From: PS1 clade bacterium
Lineage (GTDB): Bacteria; Pseudomonadota; Alphaproteobacteria; RS24
Assembly (NCBI GenBank): GCA_016779015.1
Contig: JADHOK010000013.1
Coordinates: forward strand, 1-22,031
Direction: 5' to 3'
Length of the DNA: 22,031 bases
Shown in pieces: positions 14,145 to 21,591 of this stretch. The position numbers and the translations under genes are program-made. How positions within the stretch are numbered: the first letter of the stretch is position 1; each line of letters opens with the position of its first letter. The notes under the pieces were generated by a model, which was given only the letters and a program-made list of their open reading frames with translations, had not been told where the DNA came from and did not search any database.

Positions 14145-14987
14145 ATGGAAAACCGTATTAATTTGAAGGTTGAAAACCATATCGCGCACGCGCATCTCAT
14201 TCGCGGCGATAAAATGAACGCGCTCGATGCCGAGATGATGGACGCGCTGATCGAATGCGGCGAACGCATCAAAGCCGATAACAGCATCCGTGCCGTTGTT
14301 CTGTCGGGCGAAGGACGCGCTTTCTGCGCCGGTCTCGATATGGGCAATTTCGCCAAAATGGCCGAAGGCGGCGATGCCGGCGTTACCGATGGCAAACAGC
14401 GCCAAAAGCTCGTTGAGCGCACACATGGCCTGGCCAATCGACCGCAAAAAGTGGCTTTCACTTGGCGCGAGATCGAAGTGCCGGTTATCGCTGCGGCGCA
14501 AGGTTTTGCGCTGGGCGGTGGTTTCCAATTGTTTATGGGCGCCGATATGCGCTACGCCGCGCCGGGCACCAAATTTTCAATTATGGAAAGCCGCTGGGGG
14601 CTGGTGCCGGATATGGGCACAACCCATGTGATGGCCCGTGTCGCGCGCGAAGATATCGTCAAAGAACTGGCTATGACGGCGCGTATTTTTGAAGCCGATG
14701 AGGCCTATGAGCACGGCTTTTTGACCCGCATCTGCGACAATCCGATTGAGGCGGCGATGGAAACCGCAACCGCCATTGCGGCGCGCAATCCGGACGCCAT
14801 TCGCGGCACCAAGCGCCTGTTCAACGAACCGGCTGACCGCTTTGTCGCCGACACATTATTGCTGGAAAGCGCCTTGCAGGACGACATTATCGGTTGTCCC
14901 AATCAGGTCGAAGCGGTGAAAGCCGAGTTGGAAGGTCGCGCGCCGGTTTATGCCGACCCGAAAGAGACCAAAAAAGCAGCCGAATAG
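14145..14987 (+). CDS. Crotonase-fold enoyl-CoA hydratase/isomerase family protein
   Basis: A 280-residue crotonase acting on a CoA thioester. The ATG at 14145 follows AGAGGAG by 7 bases and comes 4 bases after the kinase stop; the longer frame upstream is the kinase read in another phase. The oxyanion-hole segments are GEGRAFCAGLDM (55-66) and AAQGFALGGGF (117-127). Of the two catalytic glutamates of true enoyl-CoA hydratase, the second is kept (Glu148 in MESRWGLVPDMG) but the first is Gln128. Simple hydration of crotonyl-CoA is therefore doubtful, and an isomerase or another crotonase reaction is possible. The gene ends one base before the stop of the convergent HupE gene. Confidence 0.88.
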   Translation: MENRINLKVENHIAHAHLIRGDKMNALDAEMMDALIECGERIKADNSIRAVVLSGEGRAFCAGLDMGNFAKMAEGGDAGVTDGKQRQKLVERTHGLANRPQKVAFTWREIEVPVIAAAQGFALGGGFQLFMGADMRYAAPGTKFSIMESRWGLVPDMGTTHVMARVAREDIVKELAMTARIFEADEAYEHGFLTRICDNPIEAAMETATAIAARNPDAIRGTKRLFNEPADRFVADTLLLESALQDDIIGCPNQVEAVKAELEGRAPVYADPKETKKAAE

Positions 14988-14988
14988 G

Positions 14989-16014
14989 TTAACTGCCGAG
15001 ACCCGACAGACGGTCGAGCAGCCAGTAAACCGATATACTGCCCATTAAAATCAAGGGCGCTTGCACCAGACCCGAGGTCAGTGCCGGCGCCCTTTCTGCT
15101 TGCGCTGCAATAAGCGGCTTGGCGATGCGGATGAAAATCAACGTTGCCGCAACGACCAGCAACTGCCCGACTTCCAGCCCGATATTGAACAGCGCCAGCG
15201 CCATCCATTCAACGTCACGCGGCAGGCCGATCTCACCCAGCACACCGGCAAAGCCGAAACCGTGCAGCAGGCCAAAACCGAACGCCATGAATTGCGGGTA
15301 GCGCGCCGCCAGCGCCGAGCGCTGCTCGACCGGTCGCACCAACTCTATGGCAACAAATAAAATCGACAGGGCGATAATCGCCTCGACAACACCTACCGGC
15401 GCACTGACCCGTCCCAGCATAGACAAAGCCAAGGTCAGCGAATGCGCCACGGTGAAAGCGGTGATGACATAGACCAACTTGCGCCAGCCGTGAACCAGCA
15501 GGACCAGTCCCAGTACAAATAAAATATGGTCGGGCCCGAACGCCAAATGTTCGACACCAAGGCCGAAATACGCCATCAAAAACGTACCACCGCCGGCAAA
15601 AACCTGCACCGGCGCATCCGCCTTCAGGCGCAAGCTATGCCGCGTGCCGTCAATGGTCGCCAATTGCACCAGCACATCGGTGATGGTGCGTTGCAGCCCT
15701 TCAACGCCAATCGACCGGCCGAACAGACCGCCTTCACAAGCAAGCTCGAAGCGCTCCACCAGCGCGCCCGGTTGGCGGCGCATCCGGCTATCGCCCAAGC
15801 GGCTGCAATTTTCGGGAAACACCGGCCGCAACCCCAGACCGGCCACCGCCGCCACACCGGCGCTGCGCACCGGCTGCTTCCAAATAATGTCAAAACGGTC
15901 GCGGCTGGTTTCGGTAATCTCGATATAACCGGGCCGCACCTCATGCGCCTGCGCCGTATTATGCGGCGGCATAACAACCAACAAGCCAGACAAAGCTGCC
16001 AACAGCAAACGCAT
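14989..16014 (-). CDS. HupE/UreJ_2 family membrane protein
   Basis: A 341-residue inner-membrane protein with a cleavable signal peptide (cleavage after AQA23 predicted). This leaves an extracytoplasmic domain of about 120 residues that starts with His24 (HEVRPGYIEITE), then six to seven membrane helices. The helices carry a conserved set of acidic and histidine residues: GVEHLAFGPDHILFVLG (153-169), VHGW (His175), FTVAHSLTLAL (His191) and LLHGFGFAG (His251). This is the HupE_UreJ_2 pattern. HupE and UreJ relatives move nickel or cobalt, so metal transport is the family-based guess, not a demonstrated role. Its start lies 2 bases after the stop of the parvulin gene, and it is the last gene of a three-gene operon. 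Confidence 0.88.
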   Translation of the reverse strand: MRLLLAALSGLLVVMPPHNTAQAHEVRPGYIEITETSRDRFDIIWKQPVRSAGVAAVAGLGLRPVFPENCSRLGDSRMRRQPGALVERFELACEGGLFGRSIGVEGLQRTITDVLVQLATIDGTRHSLRLKADAPVQVFAGGGTFLMAYFGLGVEHLAFGPDHILFVLGLVLLVHGWRKLVYVITAFTVAHSLTLALSMLGRVSAPVGVVEAIIALSILFVAIELVRPVEQRSALAARYPQFMAFGFGLLHGFGFAGVLGEIGLPRDVEWMALALFNIGLEVGQLLVVAATLIFIRIAKPLIAAQAERAPALTSGLVQAPLILMGSISVYWLLDRLSGLGS

Positions 16015-16016
16015 GT

Positions 16017-16838
16017 TTACTGCTCGTCCTCGACCGGCACCAATTTGACCTCATATTGCGTGCGCAATATGCGCCACGCCTCGGCCAGTGCTTTTTGTCG
16101 CTCAGCTTGCTGATAATCGCGGGCGACACGCTCAATAATCGGCTCGAATTCAGCCACTGTCGCCTGATGCCGCGTATCGATTTTAACGACATGCCAGCCA
16201 AAAGCCGACTGCACCGGCCCACGCCACGCGCCTGCCTTTTCAGCAAACACAGCGGCAGCAAATTGTGTGCCCATGAGGCGCGACAACTCGGTCTCGCTCT
16301 GGCGGGTAAATTCGCGGTTGAGCATGAAAGGCTGGCCGCGCTCCTGCCAATTATCGTCATTTTTTGCGAGCGCCGTTTTCAGCTTCTTGGCCTGCGCCTC
16401 GTCGTCGACAAATACATGCCGCCAGCTCAGCGTCTCAGGCGCGTTATAGCGTTCCAGATTATCGTCAAAGAAAGTTTTGAGGACGGCCTCATCGGGCAGT
16501 GTCTCGTCCATATCATCGGCCATCATGAACTCGACTTTTTGCGCCAGTCGCCGCCGAATAATCACATCATCCGTATCGAGCCCCAGCCGCGCCGCTTCGC
16601 GCACCAGAATTTCCTCACGAATATACCCCTCGATAAGGGCGTCAAGCTCGCGCGCATTGGGCCGCCTTTGCGTCTGACCTTCCCATTGCGCCACCAGTTT
16701 TTCGACCAATGGCAGGTCAATGCTGATGACTTTTGTGTCACGCGCTTGCAAAAGACGGTCGGCACCAAACAGTGCCAAGCCAACTACCACAAACCAAATC
16801 AGCCGATCTTGAGCCAGCTTACGCAACAAATGCGGCAT
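16017..16838 (-). CDS. Membrane-anchored parvulin-type peptidyl-prolyl isomerase
   Basis: A 273-residue protein with one N-terminal membrane segment (LIWFVVVGLALFGA, about 13-26) and a periplasmic remainder. After a SurA-like helical region (LIEGYIREEILVREAARLGLDTDD), the parvulin-like core starts at SWRHVFVDDEAQAKKL and ends with GTQFAAAVFAEKAGAWRGPVQSAFGWHVVKI, the hallmark FGWH strand. Between these, the core is diverged from classic PpiC, so chaperone action without catalysis is possible. It starts 6 bases after the DUF3604 stop and ends 2 bases before the HupE start, indicating one mRNA. It may help fold the exported DUF3604 protein or the HupE ectodomain (inference). Confidence 0.85.
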   Translation of the reverse strand: MPHLLRKLAQDRLIWFVVVGLALFGADRLLQARDTKVISIDLPLVEKLVAQWEGQTQRRPNARELDALIEGYIREEILVREAARLGLDTDDVIIRRRLAQKVEFMMADDMDETLPDEAVLKTFFDDNLERYNAPETLSWRHVFVDDEAQAKKLKTALAKNDDNWQERGQPFMLNREFTRQSETELSRLMGTQFAAAVFAEKAGAWRGPVQSAFGWHVVKIDTRHQATVAEFEPIIERVARDYQQAERQKALAEAWRILRTQYEVKLVPVEDEQ

Positions 16839-16844
16839 ATGGCT

Positions 16845-18749
16845 CTAATGCTCCAACCAAATCGGCGAAGACCAAGCGCGCTCCTGAATGGTCGCTTCCA
16901 ATGCCGGGTTCGGCGCGGTACCGGCGCGCAGCGCATCCCAAGTTGACCAGCGGCAGGTCGGATTTTCCAGAACCCGCACATAATAAAACGCGTTCTCGCC
17001 GGCCTTATAATCGGGGTCCTGCCAATGCGCTTTCAACTCACCCTCGCCGGTATCGGCGCTATGGGTGCAGGAGCTGATATCGACTTTGGCATTATTATCG
17101 GGGCAGCGATTTGTGTCGGGGTCAACCGCAGCACCACCGGCGCAAGCCGCGTCATAGACTTTTTCATGCGTCTTGCCATCGTCATCGATCCAGCCTTTGA
17201 CCATTTGCAGACGTTGTAGCGGTGCCGAGCCCGGGTCACGCGTCGCCCATAGCAAAAAGTCTGGCGCACGGCCGCTCCGCGCTTTCATATCGGCGCCCAT
17301 GGGCACGCCGCGCGCATAAGCTTTACGCACCATTTGCGGGTCGTCGAGCAGGCGCGCGTCAAAGCCATAACCGCCAAACAGACGCACTTTCAGGCGTGGG
17401 CCACTGGTCGCAAAAACCTCTTTGCGCCGCATCGCATCAAAGATGGAATTGCGCGTATTCTCCTCGGCCCAAACACCGGCCAGACCCGATGCGCCCCAGC
17501 TTGACCATTGCATGTGCAAATAGCCGGGTGCCGGATTGCGCCCGGGCGCACCGGTGCGTTGCGCTTCCGGCGTATTCATTTGCCGCCACCAATTTTGTAT
17601 GCGGAAGATTTGCGCGTAAAAACGCTGCGTCCACGTCAGGCGCACGGCACCGCGCAGACGGCCATTGCCATCCACCGCGCCGATTTTCGACCAATAATCA
17701 TATTCGTCAAAAGCACCGGCCGAGACATGCGTGTCGGAGGCTGAGATAAGACCGAATTTATAAGGATTGCCTTTGCCCTGTGCCTGCATTTCCAGTCCGC
17801 GGCGATAGGCTTGGCGCACATAAGAACCATCCGTCGCGCTATTTTTCCACGTGGCGATTTGATAGGGCATGATTTCAAACGAAGCCCATTCATCGTTTGG
17901 ACTTTGCAGCGGGTGCGTCTCCGATGTGCCTTTCACCTGAGATATTTCGACAATCGGCTCATTGCGCATGCGCATGGCCGAATAATCGGCATCGATATCG
18001 TTGCCTTCGTAGGTTTTCTCGGCGAACATATAGCCGTCTGAACCGTTTGAGTTATGCGGAATGGCAAGGGAATCCATGCCTTGCGCGCGCAGACTATCCA
18101 TCCAGCGCCAGAGATTTTCCGGATTCATAGAGATAAGCCGCGAAAAAGGTTCGTTCGGCGCATCGCCTTTAAAAATCACATTGCGGTGCAGGTTCTCAAA
18201 CGTCTCCTGCGACGAGGTATATTCATAACCGATAAAAGTGGTGAACTTGCCCGGCTCATTATGGCGCTCAGCCGATGCCTTAATTTCAGCCCAAGTATCG
18301 CGGACAATATCCATATCCAACAGGTCGTCTTCAACTTGCTGGCCAAGATAAGGCAGCAAGCCGCCAAACGCCACGCGGCGCTCGGTGGCCGTCTTGGCAT
18401 TGCGCAGACTGGTCGCGAGGCGGTGCCCTGCCACCGAACTATCGGGGTCGAACATGGCCGGTACCATGCCGAGATAGGCGGCGTGGTCGGTCACCGCTTG
18501 GAAATCAAGCGGCACGCGGATTTTCATATCAAATCCCAGCGGGTGGGTGATCGCCTTGCCCTTGGCAAATTCATAAGCCGCATCAGGACCATTGCGATTG
18601 CCGAAAATAAACGCGTCAAAAGACAAATTCGTGTGCAAATGCGTTTCACCGAACATAGCGCGACGGTCTTCCGGCCCGGCCAAGGCACCGTGCGGTGCCA
18701 GCATTGCAAATGTCGCGGCCACAGCCATTATTTGTTTTCTTATTGTCAT
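16845..18749 (-). CDS. Exported DUF3604 protein, PHP-like metal-dependent hydrolase fold
   Basis: A 634-residue protein with a signal peptide (MTIRKQIMAVAATFAMLAPHGALA, cleavage after Ala24 likely), so periplasmic or secreted. PHP-superfamily metal motifs are recognisable in order: FGETHLHTN (His37, His39), TDHAAYLG (Asp88, His89), IGYEYTS, IPHNSNGSDG and SASDTHVSAG. Together with the length, these identify DUF3604. Four cysteines near the C-terminus (around CAGGA, RCPDN, SCTHS, PTCRW) may form disulfides. GGAGG lies 6 bases before ATG 18749; the frame extends to 18809 without support. The family is thought to be hydrolytic, but no substrate is known to me. It heads an operon with a parvulin and a HupE/UreJ_2 protein and is divergent from prpE. 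Confidence 0.9.
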   Translation of the reverse strand: MTIRKQIMAVAATFAMLAPHGALAGPEDRRAMFGETHLHTNLSFDAFIFGNRNGPDAAYEFAKGKAITHPLGFDMKIRVPLDFQAVTDHAAYLGMVPAMFDPDSSVAGHRLATSLRNAKTATERRVAFGGLLPYLGQQVEDDLLDMDIVRDTWAEIKASAERHNEPGKFTTFIGYEYTSSQETFENLHRNVIFKGDAPNEPFSRLISMNPENLWRWMDSLRAQGMDSLAIPHNSNGSDGYMFAEKTYEGNDIDADYSAMRMRNEPIVEISQVKGTSETHPLQSPNDEWASFEIMPYQIATWKNSATDGSYVRQAYRRGLEMQAQGKGNPYKFGLISASDTHVSAGAFDEYDYWSKIGAVDGNGRLRGAVRLTWTQRFYAQIFRIQNWWRQMNTPEAQRTGAPGRNPAPGYLHMQWSSWGASGLAGVWAEENTRNSIFDAMRRKEVFATSGPRLKVRLFGGYGFDARLLDDPQMVRKAYARGVPMGADMKARSGRAPDFLLWATRDPGSAPLQRLQMVKGWIDDDGKTHEKVYDAACAGGAAVDPDTNRCPDNNAKVDISSCTHSADTGEGELKAHWQDPDYKAGENAFYYVRVLENPTCRWSTWDALRAGTAPNPALEATIQERAWSSPIWLEH

Positions 18750-18869
18750 GAAATCCTCCCCTATGGTCGAAATAATGCCCCATGAGCGATGACAAAACAA
18801 GCAGAACACGGATTGAAACCTCTCCGTTTAAAGCGTTAAGCTTTGACGTCAATCGGCGCGGGGGGATTT

Positions 18870-20792
18870 ATGCGTTTCAAAGAGATTTATCAAAACTGGG
18901 CGTCAGCGCCGGAGGATTTTTGGGCGCAAGAGGCCGCCCGCCTCGACTGGCAGACCCCGCCCACGACCATTTTCGAGGCCGATGAGAGCGGCGACCGCTG
19001 GTATCCCGATGGCGAGATGAACACCTGCTATAATTGCGTCGACCGTCACGTGCTGGCCGGCCATGGCGCGCGCCCTGCTTTCATCCATGACAGTCCGATC
19101 ACCGCAACCGGAAGTGAGACCAGCGCCAAGACGCAAATCAGCTATGCCGAATTGCTCGATCGGGTGGAAGTGGTCGGCGCCATGATGAGCGATAAAGGCG
19201 TCACAAAAGGCGACCGCGTGATTATTTACATGCCGATGATACTCGAGACCGCCATTGCGGCTTTGGCCTGCGCGCGCATCGGTGCCATTCATTCCATCGT
19301 CTTTGGCGGTTTCGCGGCAGCCGAGCTGGCGACGCGTATCGACGATGCGACGCCCAAGCTCATCCTCGCCGCCTCGTGCGGGTTGGAGCCGGGCCGCATT
19401 GTCGAATACAAACCGTTGCTCGACGGGGCCATCGAACTGGCCGCGCATAAGCCCGAAACGGTGATTATGTGGCAGCGCCCGCAAAACTCGGCACCGCTGA
19501 TGGAGGGCCGCGATTTTGACTGGCAGGCACTGGAAGCCGAAGCCCGCGCCGCCGACAGGCGCGCCGCTTGCGTCCCCGTCGCCGCCACCGACCCGCTTTA
19601 TATTCTCTACACATCCGGCACCACCGGCATCCCGAAAGGCGTGGTGCGCGACAATGGCGGGCATTTGGTGGCGCTCAGTTGGGCGATGGAAAACATCTAC
19701 AATATAGCGCCCGGCGAGGTGTTTTGGTCGGCCTCCGATTTCGGCTGGGTGGTCGGGCACAGTTTCATTCTTTACGGGCCGCTCGCCATTGGCGCGACCA
19801 GTGTGATTTATGAGGGCAAACCAATAGGCACGCCCGACGCCGGGGCTTTCTGGCGGGTGATTTGTGAGCATAAAGTGAAAGCGCTGTTCACCGCGCCGAC
19901 AGCGTTTCGCGCCATCAAAAAAGAAGACCCTGACGGCAAGCTGGTCGCAAATTATGATATGAGCGGTTTCAAGACCCTGTATCTGGCCGGCGAGCGCGTT
20001 GACCCCGACACGATTAATTGGGCCGAGGCAGCGCTTGGCGTGCCGGTGATCGATAATTGGTGGCAGACCGAAACCGGTTGGCCGATTTGCGCCAATCCGG
20101 TTGGTATCGAATTGCTGCCCATCAAAAAAGGCTCGCCCAGCCTTGCCATGCCGGGCTATAAGCTGGCCGTGCTGGACGAAGGCGGCAAGCCGTTAGGGGC
20201 CAATGAGACCGGTTCCATTGTCATCAAATTGCCGATGCCGCCCGGCTGCTTGCCAGGTCTTTGGCAAAACCGCGAAGGTTTCGAAAGCGCTTATCTGGAG
20301 GATTATCCGGGCTATTATAAAACCGGCGATGCAGGCTTTCTCGATGAAGACGGTTATCTTTACGTCATGTCGCGCACAGACGACATTATTAATGTGGCGG
20401 GCCACCGCCTCTCCACCGGCGCGATGGAGGAAGTGCTGGCCGCGCATGCCGATATTGCAGAATGCGCTGTCTTGGGCGTCCATGACCCGATTAAAGGCGA
20501 AGTGCCACTGGGCCTTTTGGTTTTCAATGACGGTGTCAATCGCCCCGATGAGGAGATTATCGCCGAGGCGATAAAATTGGTGCGCGATGAAATAGGCCCG
20601 GTCGCCGCTTTCAAATTGGCACTGCGCGTAGCGCGGCTGCCGAAAACCCGCTCGGGCAAAATCCTGCGCGGCACAATCCGCAAAATCGCCAATGCCGAGG
20701 ACTGGCAAATGCCCGCCACCATTGACGACCCCGCCATATTGGATGAAGTCGCTGAAGGCCTCAAAACCATCGGCTATCCGAAGCAAGCCTAG
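18870..20792 (+). CDS. prpE: Propionyl-CoA synthetase (propionate-CoA ligase, PrpE/ACSS3-like)
   Basis: AMP-forming ligase that activates propionate to propionyl-CoA through an acyl-adenylate. From ATG 18870 (640 residues) the motifs are YTSGTTGIPKG (247-257, phosphate loop), YLAGERVDPDT (371-381), WWQTETGWPI (397-406) and the C-terminal catalytic Lys597 in PKTRSGKILRG. GERVDPDT and WWQTETGWP favour the propionate-type branch over acetyl-CoA synthetase; acetate or butyrate use cannot be excluded. A GGGGGGA ribosome site precedes this ATG; a TTG 27 bases earlier is less likely. A loose promoter (TTGAAA at 18813, TTAAGC at 18836, 17 apart) lies in the gap shared with the divergent DUF3604 gene. 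It is followed after 11 bases by a crotonase gene. Confidence 0.92.
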   Translation: MRFKEIYQNWASAPEDFWAQEAARLDWQTPPTTIFEADESGDRWYPDGEMNTCYNCVDRHVLAGHGARPAFIHDSPITATGSETSAKTQISYAELLDRVEVVGAMMSDKGVTKGDRVIIYMPMILETAIAALACARIGAIHSIVFGGFAAAELATRIDDATPKLILAASCGLEPGRIVEYKPLLDGAIELAAHKPETVIMWQRPQNSAPLMEGRDFDWQALEAEARAADRRAACVPVAATDPLYILYTSGTTGIPKGVVRDNGGHLVALSWAMENIYNIAPGEVFWSASDFGWVVGHSFILYGPLAIGATSVIYEGKPIGTPDAGAFWRVICEHKVKALFTAPTAFRAIKKEDPDGKLVANYDMSGFKTLYLAGERVDPDTINWAEAALGVPVIDNWWQTETGWPICANPVGIELLPIKKGSPSLAMPGYKLAVLDEGGKPLGANETGSIVIKLPMPPGCLPGLWQNREGFESAYLEDYPGYYKTGDAGFLDEDGYLYVMSRTDDIINVAGHRLSTGAMEEVLAAHADIAECAVLGVHDPIKGEVPLGLLVFNDGVNRPDEEIIAEAIKLVRDEIGPVAAFKLALRVARLPKTRSGKILRGTIRKIANAEDWQMPATIDDPAILDEVAEGLKTIGYPKQA

Positions 20793-20803
20793 AGGAGAAT
20801 AAA

Positions 20804-21427
20804 GTGGAAGAATTGGTCACTGTCGAGCATGGCGACGGCTATGCTGTCGTCACCCTCAACCGCCCCGAGGCGATGAACGCGCTTTCGGCTGCCCTGCGCA
20901 CCCAACTGGCTGCCACCATCGACCGATTGGAGGCCGATGCACAGACCCGCGTCATGATATTGACGGGAGCCGGTGAAAAAGCTTTCACCGCCGGTCTCGA
21001 CCTCAAAGAGATGGGCGCCCAAGAAGGCGGCGGGCCGGCACTGGCCATTGCCAGCGATGATCCGGTGGAGGCCATGGGGCGTTTTTCCGGCCCGATAATC
21101 GGTGCCATTAACGGCGTCGCCATTACCGGCGGTTTTGAAATGGCGCTGGCTTGCGACGTGCTCATCGGCACGCCCAATACGCGCTTTGCAGACACCCATG
21201 CCCGCGTCGGCATTATTCCGGGCTGGGGGCTGAGCCAGAGGTTGATGCGCCTTATCGGCGCGTCGCGCGCCAAGGAAGTGTCGCTGACCGGCAATTTCGT
21301 CTCGGCCGAGCAAGCGCTCGATTGGGGGCTTATCAATCATATTGTCGCGCCTGACGAACTGCTCGACAAAGCGCGCGGGCTGGCCAATGACATGTTGTCT
21401 TGCGTGCCGGAAACGCTGGCCGGCTAA
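20804..21427 (+). CDS. Enoyl-CoA hydratase-like crotonase, cut short by an in-frame TAA
   Basis: A GTG start at 20804 with AGAGGAG 8 bases upstream, 11 bases after prpE. The 207 residues cover the crotonase core: GAGEKAFTAGLDLKEMG (55-71), the second oxyanion segment INGVAITGGFEMALACD (102-118, keeping Glu112), and FADTHARVGIIPGWGLSQRL (128-147). In the last segment the second catalytic Glu position is His132, as in the single-Glu subgroup. The TAA at 21425-21427 falls where homologues usually have Tyr (YKxLxDDG). The same frame then continues for 50 further codons of recognisable crotonase C-terminus. Full length would be 258 residues, typical for the family. A truncated protein would lack the C-terminal helices that close the active site and help trimer assembly. 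Whether this is a recent nonsense mutation or a base-call error cannot be told here. Confidence 0.8.
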   Translation: MEELVTVEHGDGYAVVTLNRPEAMNALSAALRTQLAATIDRLEADAQTRVMILTGAGEKAFTAGLDLKEMGAQEGGGPALAIASDDPVEAMGRFSGPIIGAINGVAITGGFEMALACDVLIGTPNTRFADTHARVGIIPGWGLSQRLMRLIGASRAKEVSLTGNFVSAEQALDWGLINHIVAPDELLDKARGLANDMLSCVPETLAG

Positions 21428-21580
21428 AAAGCGCTGATGGATGACGGCTTTGCCCTGAGTTTTGGCGAAGGCATGACGCTTGAACAAAAGCGCAGCAAAG
21501 CGGCCAATGGCCAAGTTGGAGCCGACCAAGTGGAAGCGCGCCGCGAAGCCGTTCAACAACGCGGCCAAAGCCAAAAATAG
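21428..21580 (+). pseudogene. Severed C-terminal part of the crotonase gene
   Basis: Fifty in-frame codons after the internal TAA end at a TAG (21578-21580). They begin KALMDDGFALSFGEGMTLEQ and continue KRSKAANGQV, matching the usual crotonase tail (DDGxALxxGExLxLExxRSxAAN). The frame, codon use and spacing to the next gene are intact; the next gene's ribosome site AGGAG begins at this TAG. One base change at the TAA would restore the full gene. Confidence 0.85.
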
Positions 21581-21591
21581 GAGCAAAATCA

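Noticed and set aside
16056..16946. 296-codon plus-strand frame opposite the parvulin gene
   Set aside because: Antisense shadow crossing two real gene boundaries; no ribosome site and no domain.
18903..19871. 322-codon minus-strand frame opposite prpE (also 20193-20786)
   Set aside because: Antisense shadows of the well-supported prpE gene, with His/Arg/Gly-rich composition typical of such shadows.
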